Shown piece by piece: positions 1-8,662 of a stretch of DNA of 57,367 nt (positions within the stretch are counted from its first letter, which is position 1; each line of letters opens with the position of its first letter). A program made the position numbers and the translations under genes. The notes under the pieces were generated by a model. The model worked only from the letters and a program-made list of their open reading frames with translations, made no database searches and was not told the DNA's origin. The stretch is from an uncultured Acinetobacter sp. (lineage in GTDB: Bacteria > Pseudomonadota > Gammaproteobacteria > Pseudomonadales > Moraxellaceae): the NCBI RefSeq assembly GCF_947624825.1, contig NZ_CANQLZ010000012.1, positions 1 to 57,367 of the forward strand, written 5' to 3'.

Positions 1-1
1 A

Positions 2-64
2 CAAGAAGCACTTGATACCCTACATACAGTTGAAGGCACAATCCGCGTTCGCGTATTGTTCTAA
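2..64 (+). CDS. serA: 3' end of D-3-phosphoglycerate dehydrogenase (partial)
   Basis: Only the last 20 codons and the TAA stop are in the window. The residues end in the pattern VEGTIRVRVLF, which matches the end of the C-terminal ACT domain of SerA (E. coli SerA ends in a very similar GTIRARLLY). SerA catalyses the first step of serine synthesis and its ACT domain binds the feedback inhibitor serine. A strong terminator follows at once. The assignment rests on this short tail and is therefore tentative; another ACT-domain enzyme would be the main alternative. Confidence 0.65.
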   Translation, partial: QEALDTLHTVEGTIRVRVLF

Positions 65-77
65 ATCACTGTAAACA

Positions 78-111
78 AAAAGCCACAGTCTTTAGACTGT
101 GGCTTTTTTTT
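78..111 (+). terminator. Rho-independent terminator after serA
   Basis: A perfect 10-bp stem (81-90 pairing with 95-104) with the loop TTTA is followed by a run of T. It sits 14 bases after the serA stop, so it ends that transcript. The downstream gene is convergent. Confidence 0.9.
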
Positions 112-154
112 ATTGAAGGCTAAAAAACTATACCTTGGTATGTTTGGTTAGATT

Positions 155-1933
155 TTATTGTGGAATTGACCAACAATTATTTTGATCATCTACTAAGCGT
201 GGTACCTCAATATCTCGATCCACATATTCACCATCACACCATGAGCTGTCATTGAAATTAAAGTAGATTTTGTTTTGAGTTAAACCTTCATATTCTAAAT
301 AACCCTGACGTTGTAAATTGCCTTTATTGACATAAGCCCAAGCTTCCATCCAAAAATTAAGTTGATTATTACTAGATGGTCTGACCGGTAGATATACCAT
401 TAGCGACTGATTAATCGGTAAGCTATACGTCTTGCTAACAGACAAACCCTCTGAATCAGAACCATCATTTCCATACGTTCCCATATACATTTGCACATTA
501 CAGGTTAAATCAGTTTCATTGTCCAAGTCACAACGTAAATCAAATGGGGTTTTATCAAATAGTTTGGTTTGTTGGTCAAGTAAAATTGTGACCTCTTCTG
601 TAGTATTAGACACCGCCCAACCCGTATGGCTATACACAGCAGTTTCGCCTTCTACATACTGAGCACGTGCTTGCCACTGTAATTGAGTAGCATCTAAACT
701 GGTGCGTACAATACTGCCCTCTTTACCAATGCTATAGTCACGTCCATTTAAAGTCACCACACAATCGATTGCTTGATTGTCCTTTAAACAACGTACTAAA
801 TTATTAGTTTTTGCAGGTACTAAATCAATACGCACTCTATCTGGAATGACGGAGCTAACTTCAGATAAGGTGTCATCATTTGGATGGCTGGCTAGCCAAT
901 CAATACGCCCAGCGCTTGGCATATTAACAATTTGTATACCTTCGGCAGGAACATAACCTGTACGTGTAATTTTACTGTTGTCTGTTAGGGTTGCATTGGC
1001 AGTAACATGACAAGGTGCTGCTACATTTTCAGCAAAACATTCTACAAAGACCGTGGCTGCACCCTGATACTGAAAATCCCAATTCCATGTAGAAAAATGC
1101 TCAACCGTTGCCTGTACAGCTAATCCCGTTGCAGACTGATTCGACTCCACGACATAACCAACCCCGTCTTCCACCCACAAGCCTTTGCTTTCATCGAAAT
1201 ACCACATTGGAATTTCTGTACCGATCGACATTCCCTGATTGTCGATGCTACCCACTGGTAAATCCATACGCAGTTCAGCGGTTTTACCTTGTGCCAATTG
1301 TAGGGTTTCACCTTGTTCATTTTTAAAGGTTACAGAGATCATCCCTGCACTGATTAAATTTACAATCTCATTTTGGGCATTTTGTGCCACACCATTGGCA
1401 GGCATAGCATTGAGGTCATCGCCTTGAATATCCCATGGACTAAATTCCACTGTTACTTTACCTGTGGCCACTTCTCCATTTGGGCGTACAAATGCATTGG
1501 CAGGTAAGGTAATACTGGCATTGAGTTCTGAGCTTTCAATTACTTGAGCTTTTTCAATTGCAGGTACTTCGATCACATTTTTAACTGCAATTAAACGTGC
1601 ATTAATATTTTCAAGTTCCGTGGCTTTAAATCTCACTGACTGACTCACAAAGCCTGCTTTTTCAATCTGTACCACCACATATTCGTCATTTTGTGGAATG
1701 TTGACCGTAAAATTGGCTTTACCTGCCACATCAGTGGTAAAGCTTTGCCCAGCAATTTTGATTGTAGCATTACGAATACTATTGCCTGAACTGGTCAAAA
1801 TTAAAGCTGACATCTGTTGTTGAATGGTATTTTCACTTGGTGGTACGTGAGTATCATTTGAACTAGAACCACACCCCGTTAAAGCAACGCCTAGCATGGT
1901 GGCGAGGAGGATTTTCTTCCATTGCATATTCAT
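155..1933 (-). CDS. Large lipoprotein with carboxypeptidase-regulatory-like domain, function unknown
   Basis: This encodes a 592-residue protein with a lipoprotein signal: a positively charged start, a hydrophobic stretch and the lipobox LTGC with Cys21, followed by GSSS, so it should be anchored in the outer membrane or held at the cell surface. The upstream frame is open for 12 more codons, but the ATG at 1933 has AAGGA nine bases ahead and gives a normal signal peptide. Residues about 40-110 (a T-I-K-I-A-G strand followed by a G-K-A-turn) look like a carboxypeptidase-regulatory-like beta-sandwich. The middle part contains a conserved-looking ISAGMISVTF segment like those in large beta-sandwich surface lipoproteins. 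The C-terminal half has several Cys pairs that could form disulfides. The gene stands alone, convergent with serA and divergent from rhtA. I do not recognise a specific function. Confidence 0.75.
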   Translation of the reverse strand: MNMQWKKILLATMLGVALTGCGSSSNDTHVPPSENTIQQQMSALILTSSGNSIRNATIKIAGQSFTTDVAGKANFTVNIPQNDEYVVVQIEKAGFVSQSVRFKATELENINARLIAVKNVIEVPAIEKAQVIESSELNASITLPANAFVRPNGEVATGKVTVEFSPWDIQGDDLNAMPANGVAQNAQNEIVNLISAGMISVTFKNEQGETLQLAQGKTAELRMDLPVGSIDNQGMSIGTEIPMWYFDESKGLWVEDGVGYVVESNQSATGLAVQATVEHFSTWNWDFQYQGAATVFVECFAENVAAPCHVTANATLTDNSKITRTGYVPAEGIQIVNMPSAGRIDWLASHPNDDTLSEVSSVIPDRVRIDLVPAKTNNLVRCLKDNQAIDCVVTLNGRDYSIGKEGSIVRTSLDATQLQWQARAQYVEGETAVYSHTGWAVSNTTEEVTILLDQQTKLFDKTPFDLRCDLDNETDLTCNVQMYMGTYGNDGSDSEGLSVSKTYSLPINQSLMVYLPVRPSSNNQLNFWMEAWAYVNKGNLQRQGYLEYEGLTQNKIYFNFNDSSWCDGEYVDRDIEVPRLVDDQNNCWSIPQ

Positions 1934-2061
1934 GTTTTGAGTCCTTATAATTATCTTCTTTACGATCAAAAATTAACCAAAAGATTAGCTTGCAAGTATA
2001 TCGAGTTATTTTCAAGGGAATAGAAGCATTTGATTACATTTTTAGCTCAAGTATTTGGGTC

Positions 2062-2067
2062 TATAAT
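2062..2067 (+). promoter_or_regulatory. Sigma-70 -10 element for rhtA
   Basis: A perfect TATAAT lies 31 bases before the rhtA start codon. The hexamer 17 bases upstream (TTTTTA) is a poor -35, so the promoter may depend on the extended region or an activator. Confidence 0.45.
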
Positions 2068-2098
2068 AGGGTTTATTATCTAGGCGAATATTTAAATC

Positions 2099-2956
2099 AT
2101 GGCTCATCCGCAATTGCTTGCTGCGCTATTTATGCTGCTTTCAATGATCTCTTATCAGATCAGTGCATCTTTTGCAAAGCAGCTTTTTTTGCACCTTGAT
2201 CCATTAAGCGTGACCATTTTAAGACTTTGTTTTGCTGCGATTATTGTATTTTTTATGTTTCGCTCATGGCATATTTTTAAGCGTTTAGGCTTTTTAAAAT
2301 GGCGAGATTTACTCTGCTACAGCGCAGCCTTGTGCTTGATGAATATCTTATTTTATATTTCCTTAGGTAAGTTACCTCAAGGGATTGCGGTGGGACTTGA
2401 GTTTATTGGTCCTTTAGGCTTGGCATTATTGTCCATTCAAAAACGCAGTGAATATATTTGGGTTGGTTTAGCCATTTTAGGCATTGCTTTGATGGTGCCT
2501 TGGCAGCAAGCTTTTGAGGGTAATTTTTCTATACTTGGTGCGCTATGTGCTCTAGGTGCAGGGCTGTGTTGGGCTTTTTATATTTATTTTGGGCAAAAAG
2601 TGGTGCAGCAAAATATTGGTATGCATGCACTGACCATTGCCATTAGTTTATCGGCTTTGAGTTTATTGCCGATTGGTTTATATCATAATGCTCAAGCATT
2701 GCTAAATGTAGAATATTGGCCACAAGCGCTTGTTATTGCGGTCTTAGCAACCGCCATTCCTTATGCCTTAGATTTACAAGCCTTAAAACGTTTAAGTAAA
2801 TTAAGCTACGGTACGTTATCTAGCTTATCCCCTGCATTGGCTGCTTTGGCCGGCTTTATGTTATTAGGTGAACAAATTGGCTTTTGGCAATGGATCGCAT
2901 TAGGCTGTGTCATGCTTGCGTCAATTGGGGTAACATTTAAAAGCAAAACAGGCTAA
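2099..2956 (+). CDS. rhtA: Threonine/homoserine exporter RhtA, EamA family
   Basis: This is a 285-residue inner-membrane protein with about ten hydrophobic segments arranged as two EamA repeats, the usual DMT-superfamily layout. It resembles E. coli RhtA along its length, including the GIAVGLEFIGPLGLAL motif near residue 100, the GALCALGAGLCWAFYI segment near 150-165, and the late motif around LSPALAALAG. RhtA exports threonine, homoserine and some other amino acids. The start ATG has only a weak ribosome-binding site. The gene is monocistronic, with a TATAAT box just upstream and a hairpin just after the stop. The exact substrate in this organism is inferred from family only. Confidence 0.8.
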   Translation: MAHPQLLAALFMLLSMISYQISASFAKQLFLHLDPLSVTILRLCFAAIIVFFMFRSWHIFKRLGFLKWRDLLCYSAALCLMNILFYISLGKLPQGIAVGLEFIGPLGLALLSIQKRSEYIWVGLAILGIALMVPWQQAFEGNFSILGALCALGAGLCWAFYIYFGQKVVQQNIGMHALTIAISLSALSLLPIGLYHNAQALLNVEYWPQALVIAVLATAIPYALDLQALKRLSKLSYGTLSSLSPALAALAGFMLLGEQIGFWQWIALGCVMLASIGVTFKSKTG

Positions 2957-2974
2957 CCGCATTTACTGTTAGCC
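2951..2974. terminator. Hairpin between convergent rhtA and hemerythrin genes
   Basis: A 7-bp inverted repeat (GGCTAAC at 2951 with GTTAGCC at 2968) overlaps the rhtA stop codon. It lacks a T-run on either strand, so its role as a terminator is only probable. Confidence 0.4.
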
Positions 2975-2982
2975 CGCTCAGT

Positions 2983-3441
2983 TTAGACTAAAGCGTCCTT
3001 ATCGGACTTTTTATACTTGTCGTATTCTTTTATATACTGCTTGGCTAAACTGGTCTTTTCTTTATCGGATAAGATTTTACCAGCTTGTTGAAAAAAACCA
3101 TGCTCTTCTTCATCTAAATGATGCAATACAGTGTCGACCAATTTTTTTGCTTTATTCAGCCAACCTGAATTACTCATTTCAAGCTCAGTTAATGCCTCTA
3201 ATAATTCATCCATCTCATGATGTTCGGCAAGCGCATGCCGCGTGATATTTAAGCCGGCATCATTCATCATTAATGGAATATAGAAGTAGCGATCCTCGGC
3301 AACGGCATGGGCAAATAATTCGTTTTTATAACGCTCAAATACATCGCGACGTTCGGGGCTGTCACCTGAAGTTTTAAGTAAGGCTTCCCCAAGCTCTCTT
3401 TGTTTTTGGTGACTTTCTCGTAATGCTTCAAAAATATTCAT
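2983..3441 (-). CDS. Hemerythrin HHE-domain protein
   Basis: This encodes a 152-residue, mostly helical, soluble protein. The iron-ligand pattern of the HHE hemerythrin family is visible: His11, His45 with Glu49, His74/His75 and His107/His108 followed by Glu111-113. Proteins of this type hold a di-iron site and bind O2, sense or detoxify NO, or help repair iron-sulfur clusters; which of these applies here cannot be told. A good ribosome-binding site (AAGGAT) precedes the ATG. The gene is isolated, convergent with rhtA and followed upstream by the TSUP permease on the same strand after about 95 bases. Confidence 0.85.
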   Translation of the reverse strand: MNIFEALRESHQKQRELGEALLKTSGDSPERRDVFERYKNELFAHAVAEDRYFYIPLMMNDAGLNITRHALAEHHEMDELLEALTELEMSNSGWLNKAKKLVDTVLHHLDEEEHGFFQQAGKILSDKEKTSLAKQYIKEYDKYKKSDKDALV

Positions 3442-3536
3442 AATTGATCCTTGGCGATAGGCTGATGATCCTTTGAATACTTTTTATACTCAATTTAAGC
3501 GTGGTTTGACTGTATTAAAGCTGTAACGCCATGCAC

Positions 3537-4304
3537 TTAAAGCCATAAAATTTGATAGCTTAAACGCAAAATTAAAACACTGACTAAGATTAAAAATAAG
3601 ATTCGAATAAAACCGCTGCCATATTTAAGCGCCAGTTTTACCCCAAGCAATGAACCTACAACGTTGCAGGCTGCCATAAGTAAACCTATTACAAGCAAGA
3701 CATGCCCACTGGGTACAAAAAAACTTAATGCTGCTAAGTTGGTGGTGAGATTGGCAATTTTGGCCAAAGCTGAGGCATGTAGAAAGTCGACTTGTAAATA
3801 ACGAATAAAATAGAAAATAAAAAAACTACCTGTACCGGGTCCAAAAATGCCGTCATAAAAGCCAATGATTAAACTGCCAATAGCAGCAAGCATTAAGGTT
3901 TTTTGATTCATCACTTGTTGCTGATGCTGCTGACCAAACTGCTTTTTCATCAAGGTATAAATTGCAATGATGATTAGCATAAACAACACAAAAGGACGCA
4001 AGATTTCAGTTGGAATTAAAGTAACTGAAGCTGCACCCAAAAATGAGGTCAAGCCAGCGCAGCAAGCCACCAACAACAATAATTGCCATGGTAATTGTAC
4101 TTTTTTAAAATAAGACCATGCTGCAGAGGCTGTACCAAAAATAGAAGCCAACTTATTGGTACCAAATATGGTGGCAGGTGCCATGTGAGGCATGGCACTC
4201 ATCAAAGCAGGAATTTGAATTAGCCCACCACCGCCTACTGCTGCATCAATTGCGCCAGCAAAAAATGCAAACAACATTAAGCTCAAGATTAATTCTAATT
4301 CCAT
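3537..4304 (-). CDS. TSUP family (TauE/SafE, YfcA-like) membrane permease
   Basis: This is a 255-residue integral membrane protein with about eight hydrophobic segments. The N-terminal GAIDAAVGGGGLIQIPAL motif and the mid-protein FGTNKL and GFYDGIFGPGTGSF motifs are hallmarks of the TSUP family, formerly DUF81. Family members export or import small sulfur- or carbon-containing anions such as sulfoacetate, sulfite or taurine-derived compounds; the substrate here is unknown. The start has AGGA six bases ahead and lies only 8 bases after the truB stop, so the two genes are probably co-transcribed. That pairing gives no obvious functional link. Confidence 0.85.
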   Translation of the reverse strand: MELELILSLMLFAFFAGAIDAAVGGGGLIQIPALMSAMPHMAPATIFGTNKLASIFGTASAAWSYFKKVQLPWQLLLLVACCAGLTSFLGAASVTLIPTEILRPFVLFMLIIIAIYTLMKKQFGQQHQQQVMNQKTLMLAAIGSLIIGFYDGIFGPGTGSFFIFYFIRYLQVDFLHASALAKIANLTTNLAALSFFVPSGHVLLVIGLLMAACNVVGSLLGVKLALKYGSGFIRILFLILVSVLILRLSYQILWL

Positions 4305-4312
4305 GGCTTTTC

Positions 4313-5221
4313 CTAATCGAGATTTAACACGCGTTTGGGGATTAAACGTTTTTTATCATTGATCTGGGCAAGACCGAGGCATTTTTCCCCATCAAAAACC
4401 AAGACTTGTTCAAGCGCTGCATGATCAATATTACTTTCCATACCACGACAGAAATATTCAGCACGTCCTTGTGGCACCTGCACATGAGGAAAATGCTCAA
4501 CTGGCGCGTAAACAGGTAGCAATAAAGCATCACGCTGCTCTTCGGTTAAGCTTTCTAAATATTCAATGGTATAACTTGGAATTAAGTCAAAGTGCCCAGT
4601 TTTAACACGATGTAAATAAGTTAAATGACCATAAGTACCTAAGGCTTTGGCAATATCTTCACCTAATACCCGAATATAAGTTCCTTTTGAACAGGTTACA
4701 TCTAAAGTAATACTGCTGGCGTCAAAGCTCAATAGCTCAATAGCATAGATGGTAATTGGACGTGACTCACGCTCAATTTCAATCCCTTGACGTGCCAATT
4801 CATATAGTGGACGTCCTTCTTTTTTCAAGGCCGAGTACATCGGTGGCACTTGCTGAATATCCCCCGTAAACTGTGCAAGTACGGTTAAAATAGCGTCTTC
4901 AGTCAATTCAGGTACTGCTTGTTCAAGTAAAGCTTCACCCTCAACATCACCTGTGGTGGTGCTATGCCCTAAAAATACCGTGGTTTGATAACGCTTGGTT
5001 GACTCAAGTAAATAATGCGAAAATTTGGTCGCCTCACCTAAGCAAATTGGCAACAAACCTGATGCCAGTGGATCAAGTGCACCCGTATGCCCTGCTTTTT
5101 GTGCACGGTATAACCAACGCACTCTTTGTAAGGCTGCGTTAGAACTAATTCCTAAGGGTTTGTTCAGTAAAAATACACCGCTTAAATGACGACGCGGCGC
5201 TTTATGTGCAGAAGATTTCAT
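4313..5221 (-). CDS. truB: tRNA pseudouridine(55) synthase TruB
   Basis: The 302-residue protein converts U55 in the T-loop of elongator tRNAs into pseudouridine. The catalytic motif [12 protein letters not shown] is present, with the nucleophile Asp50. Further family motifs include [13 protein letters not shown] near residue 150 and [10 protein letters not shown] near 195. The length is normal for proteobacterial TruB. In many bacteria truB follows rbfA and infB, but here it stands between the rplS operon and a TSUP permease gene. The ribosome-binding site before the ATG is weak. Confidence 0.96.
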   Translation of the reverse strand: MKSSAHKAPRRHLSGVFLLNKPLGISSNAALQRVRWLYRAQKAGHTGALDPLASGLLPICLGEATKFSHYLLESTKRYQTTVFLGHSTTTGDVEGEALLEQAVPELTEDAILTVLAQFTGDIQQVPPMYSALKKEGRPLYELARQGIEIERESRPITIYAIELLSFDASSITLDVTCSKGTYIRVLGEDIAKALGTYGHLTYLHRVKTGHFDLIPSYTIEYLESLTEEQRDALLLPVYAPVEHFPHVQVPQGRAEYFCRGMESNIDHAALEQVLVFDGEKCLGLAQINDKKRLIPKRVLNLD

Positions 5222-5372
5222 AACACTTTAGATCCAAAAAATTGGCTCATGGTAACAATCCATCTTGTGAGTGTATAGTGATTCAAAGGCAATGTGCTTT
5301 TACAAACCCATAAAACCTAGATAGACAAGATTTCGGTTTTAAAAATAATTTTATCGTATATTTAAGCCATAA

Positions 5373-5398
5373 AAAAATGCGCCAAAAGGCGCATTTTT
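5373..5398 (-). terminator. Terminator of the rpsP-rimM-trmD-rplS operon
   Basis: An 11-bp stem (5373-5383 with 5388-5398) with an AAAA loop lies just beyond the rplS stop and is followed on the minus strand by a T-run. A-runs on the other side make it potentially bidirectional. Confidence 0.88.
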
Positions 5399-5420
5399 TA
5401 ACTCAAGATAAAACTTAAAA

Positions 5421-5795
5421 TTAAGCTTTAACTTTACGAGCTGGTAACTTTTCACGGATACGTGCAGCTTTACCTGACAATTCACGTAGGTAGTAAAGTT
5501 TAGCACGACGAACGTCACCACGACGTTTAACTTCGATACCAGCAACAACTGGAGAGTGAGTTTGGAAAACACGCTCAACACCGAAACCGCTAGAAATTTT
5601 ACGTACTGTAAACGCAGAGTTTAAGCCACGGTTTTTCTTAGCGATTACAACGCCTTCGAAAGCCTGAAGACGTTCACGCTCGCCTTCTTTTACTTTAACT
5701 TGAACAATTACTGTATCACCTGGTGCAAACGCAGGGATATCAGTTTTTAATTGTGCATTTTCAATAATTTGAACTAAAGGATGCTTACCGCTCAT
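5421..5795 (-). CDS. rplS: 50S ribosomal protein L19
   Basis: The 124-residue protein is L19, which sits at the 30S-50S interface. The family pattern is clear: the N-terminal helix, then [29 protein letters not shown] and the late [16 protein letters not shown]. It is a few residues longer than E. coli L19 owing to a basic C-terminal tail (KLPARKVKA), common in this group. GGAG lies seven bases before the ATG. It is the last gene of the rpsP operon; 141 bases separate it from trmD. Confidence 0.98.
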   Translation of the reverse strand: MSGKHPLVQIIENAQLKTDIPAFAPGDTVIVQVKVKEGERERLQAFEGVVIAKKNRGLNSAFTVRKISSGFGVERVFQTHSPVVAGIEVKRRGDVRRAKLYYLRELSGKAARIREKLPARKVKA

Positions 5796-5936
5796 GGGGT
5801 ATCTCCAATATGTGCGAGTCAGAAGGGGTCTGATCTTCGCGGGGTATAGAGGCTAAAGCGCATACACCCGATGATCTTTCTCTTTATACTTGACCACTTC
5901 AAGGTATAAAGAACCTATTAAAGGTCTTTAAACAAT

Positions 5937-6677
5937 TTAAAGACCCGAATCTTTGAGCCATTTCTTTTGCTGCTTAGTCAACTCAACTTGTTCAACCAAT
6001 TCTGGTCGACGTTCAAGTGTACGTTGATATCGCTGCACAAAGCGCCATTTCTCAATATTGCCATGATGACCAGATTTTAATACCTCTGGCACATCCAGCC
6101 CTTCAAAATGGTCAGGCTTGGTATATTGTGGGCAGTCTAAAAGACCATCCACAAAAGAGTCTTGCACATGGGATTGTTCATCGGACATCGCACCCGGAAG
6201 TCTGCGAATAATGCTGTCCAATAATACCATAGCCGGCAGTTCACCACCCGACAATACATAATCACCAATCGACCATTCCTGATCGACATATTTTTGGATC
6301 AAACGCTCATCGACCCCTTCATAACGTCCGCAAAGTACAATCAATCCGTCGTATTCGACAAATTGTTGTACAGCATGCTCATGAAGAGTTTGACCTTGTG
6401 GTGACATATACACCACAGGGACATTGGCTGCACCTGCCTTTTGTGCAAGTTGTTTGGCATGTTGAATCGCTTGTGCCAAAGGCTCAGCCATCATCACCAT
6501 ACCCGGACCACCACCGAATGGACGTTCGTCCACACGTTTGTAGTTGCCCGTTGCAAAATCACGAGGATTAATACAATGCATCTGTATTAAATCGCGCTTT
6601 GCAGCACGCCCGCTAATCCCGTAGGCTGTAATCGCTTCAAACATTTCCGGAAAAAGCGTAATGACTGCAAAAAACAT
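5937..6677 (-). CDS. trmD: tRNA (guanine(37)-N1)-methyltransferase TrmD
   Basis: The 246-residue SPOUT-fold enzyme methylates G37 next to the anticodon and so prevents frameshifting. The trefoil-knot SAM site is seen as [12 protein letters not shown] and [13 protein letters not shown] near the middle. The start is taken at 6677, where the protein begins [13 protein letters not shown] as in other TrmD proteins and GGGAG lies seven bases upstream; the frame stays open 15 codons further and overlaps rimM, but that extension is not family-like. It is the third gene of the rpsP operon. Confidence 0.96.
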   Translation of the reverse strand: MFFAVITLFPEMFEAITAYGISGRAAKRDLIQMHCINPRDFATGNYKRVDERPFGGGPGMVMMAEPLAQAIQHAKQLAQKAGAANVPVVYMSPQGQTLHEHAVQQFVEYDGLIVLCGRYEGVDERLIQKYVDQEWSIGDYVLSGGELPAMVLLDSIIRRLPGAMSDEQSHVQDSFVDGLLDCPQYTKPDHFEGLDVPEVLKSGHHGNIEKWRFVQRYQRTLERRPELVEQVELTKQQKKWLKDSGL

Positions 6678-6703
6678 CACAGACTCCCGTATTTCCAAAA
6701 ATG

Positions 6704-7258
6704 TTAGTAATCTACGCCCCAATTGACGTAAATACGACCCGCTTCTAGATCAACGCGTTGTACCACATCTTTATGCCATGGAATCAATCGCTCTTCGCCA
6801 TCAATACTTTGTGGGGTTGCGTGCACCACAATGACATCGTTGGCACCTGTTTCAAACAGTTCAAAAATTTGACCGAGATTAATTTCTTGTTCGTCATCAT
6901 CAAGCCCTAACACTGTTAGACCTTTTAAATCCGACCAATAATATTCATCTACACCTGCTTGAGGCAGTTGCGATTTAGAGATCCATACATTTGCGCCAAC
7001 CAGTTCGTCTGCACCAGTGCGATCACTCACACCTTTTAAGCTTACGACCAAGCCTTTGCCATGCGGTTTCCAACGTTTAACATCGACAATTTGCCAACCT
7101 GCTTTGGTCTCAATGTACCAAGGCAGATAGTCAAAAATGTTGCTCATGGGTTCTGTATTGGAATAGACCCAGAGCCACCCATTTAATCCATATGCTGAAC
7201 GTAGCTGTCCAATCTGAATACGATCTTCGGGAACATTCTGTGTTGGTGTCATGGGCAA
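6704..7258 (-). CDS. rimM: Ribosome maturation factor RimM
   Basis: The 184-residue protein assists late assembly of the 30S head and binds S19. The N-terminal beta-barrel motif [18 protein letters not shown] and the C-terminal PRC-barrel ending in GRIYVNWG are as expected. It lies 12 bases after rpsP and 26 bases before trmD, the standard order of this operon. Confidence 0.96.
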   Translation of the reverse strand: MPMTPTQNVPEDRIQIGQLRSAYGLNGWLWVYSNTEPMSNIFDYLPWYIETKAGWQIVDVKRWKPHGKGLVVSLKGVSDRTGADELVGANVWISKSQLPQAGVDEYYWSDLKGLTVLGLDDDEQEINLGQIFELFETGANDVIVVHATPQSIDGEERLIPWHKDVVQRVDLEAGRIYVNWGVDY

Positions 7259-7270
7259 TCTACTACCATA

Positions 7271-7528
7271 TTAAACAGCAGTTGCAGCTTTTTTAGCTTG
7301 AGCAGCTAAAGAAGCAACGCGATCTGAAGGTTGAGCACCTTGAGAAACCCAGTGAGCAAAACGGTCAGCATCTAAACGAAGTTTTTCTGCTTTACCTTGA
7401 GCTGTAGGGTTGAAGAAACCGATACGTTCGATGAAACGACCGTCACGTGCATTACGGCTATCAGTCACAATGATTTGATAGAAAGGACGTTTTTTAGCAC
7501 CACCGCGTGCAAGACGAATAACAACCAT
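7271..7528 (-). CDS. rpsP: 30S ribosomal protein S16
   Basis: The 85-residue protein is S16, shown by [17 protein letters not shown] at the start and the [14 protein letters not shown] motif. It is the first gene of the rpsP-rimM-trmD-rplS operon. The 146 bases upstream separate it from the minor-pilin operon, which reads in the same direction, and must hold the ribosomal promoter; no textbook hexamers stood out there. Confidence 0.98.
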   Translation of the reverse strand: MVVIRLARGGAKKRPFYQIIVTDSRNARDGRFIERIGFFNPTAQGKAEKLRLDADRFAHWVSQGAQPSDRVASLAAQAKKAATAV

Positions 7529-7674
7529 GATAGAACCTTATAGTTTTTACGGATTATCCTTGTACCGACCATCGATACAGCTCAAACCCCTTTCATAGAG
7601 GGCAGTATTTTACGCGATCTTGGCAATGAAATAAAGATGAAAAACTGATTTATCCACACCTTTAAATTTACTTT

Positions 7675-8118
7675 TTAACGTCCATCCCAATTTGTTATGG
7701 CACTTGGGTCACACGCCGTGGTTAATTGTTTATCCCAACAACGATAACCTTTGGAATTTAAAACCAAAACTCCATCGCCTGCTTGAGGTGTACCAAGATT
7801 AGGCTTGGCAACAAGCTCCCAAGTGTTTGCCGTTACATTCAGACTAACGGTATATAAATTCGGTTCGTTGCGTGGTAACTGATTCGTTAAGTTGACATCA
7901 GCTAATCCTATAAAGCCATTATCTTTTATAAAACTACGACGCGTCACTAAATACTGCTGTAACTTAGTGCCCATCTCAACCAAATCAGATTGCGCCGCTA
8001 CACGATTAACTTTAACTTTATAGCGCTCATAGCTAGGGATAGCAATCACAGCCAAAATTGCCACAATCGCCACCGTAATCATCACCTCAATTAGGCTAAA
8101 GCCACCTTGTTTTACCAT
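7675..8118 (-). CDS. PilE-like type IV minor pilin (ComF-like)
   Basis: The 147-residue protein has a classic prepilin leader (MVKQGG, cleaved before Phe7), Glu11 at mature position 5 and a hydrophobic helix. The rest is a short globular domain with two Cys near the C-terminus (around CWDKQLTTAC) that probably form a disulfide loop. It is the last gene of the minor-pilin operon; its start overlaps the end of the preceding pilin gene. By order (PilY1, pilin, pilin) it corresponds to comF of A. baylyi, which is needed for DNA uptake. That equivalence is inferred from position and family. Confidence 0.85.
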   Translation of the reverse strand: MVKQGGFSLIEVMITVAIVAILAVIAIPSYERYKVKVNRVAAQSDLVEMGTKLQQYLVTRRSFIKDNGFIGLADVNLTNQLPRNEPNLYTVSLNVTANTWELVAKPNLGTPQAGDGVLVLNSKGYRCWDKQLTTACDPSAITNWDGR

Positions 8119-8654
8119 GCTTCACCAGTCCCAGTTGCACCACATTCATACAACTTTACTTGTGTCTGATCTATGGTTTTACACTGTAAACCCTGACTGT
8201 TCATCACTAAACTATAGTTTGCCAAATCAGTGCTTAGCGCATTCATCTCCCAACTATGACCTAAACTATCACCGAGTCCTGTATCTCCTGCGCTTGCCTT
8301 AATCCCTGTTGCGAGTGACTTTTGAGTTTCAGGGTCACGTAGGGTCAAGGTATATTTGGCATTTGTTGCATTACTTCCTAGGGGCAGATAAACCACTCCA
8401 TTGCTTTCATTAATCAAAGGATCATTGTTTGGTAGGTCAAAAACTGCTGACAAACTAAAACCGTTGTAACTAAAACTACGTCCTTTGTAACGCTCAAGTT
8501 GGTCGGCAATTTTTTGCATCTCCTGCTGTGCCTGACTTAAATCGGCACGGCGGATATAATTTTTGTAAGTAGGCACAGCAATGACAGCAAAGATTGTAAT
8601 AATCACCACCACGACCATTAACTCGATTAAGGTAAAGCCCTTGCTCATTTGCAT
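8112..8654 (-). CDS. pilE: PilE-like type IV minor pilin (ComE-like)
   Basis: The 180-residue protein carries the leader MQMSKG, a FTLIELM cleavage/methylation motif and the usual hydrophobic N-terminal helix. Two Cys (QCKTIDQ and ECGATG) near the end match the D-region disulfide of pilins. The ATG at 8654 is preferred; a GTG at 8666 overlaps the pilY1 stop, and an ATG at 8648 is also possible. Translation is probably coupled to pilY1 upstream and to the next pilin downstream, whose start overlaps by 7 bases. By position it matches comE of A. baylyi. Confidence 0.85.
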   Translation of the reverse strand: MQMSKGFTLIELMVVVVIITIFAVIAVPTYKNYIRRADLSQAQQEMQKIADQLERYKGRSFSYNGFSLSAVFDLPNNDPLINESNGVVYLPLGSNATNAKYTLTLRDPETQKSLATGIKASAGDTGLGDSLGHSWEMNALSTDLANYSLVMNSQGLQCKTIDQTQVKLYECGATGTGEAW

Positions 8655-8662
8655 AACTGTTC

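Noticed and set aside
1990..2199. Open frame overlapping the start of rhtA
   Set aside because: It is out of frame with rhtA, has no family similarity and most of it overlaps the real gene or its promoter.
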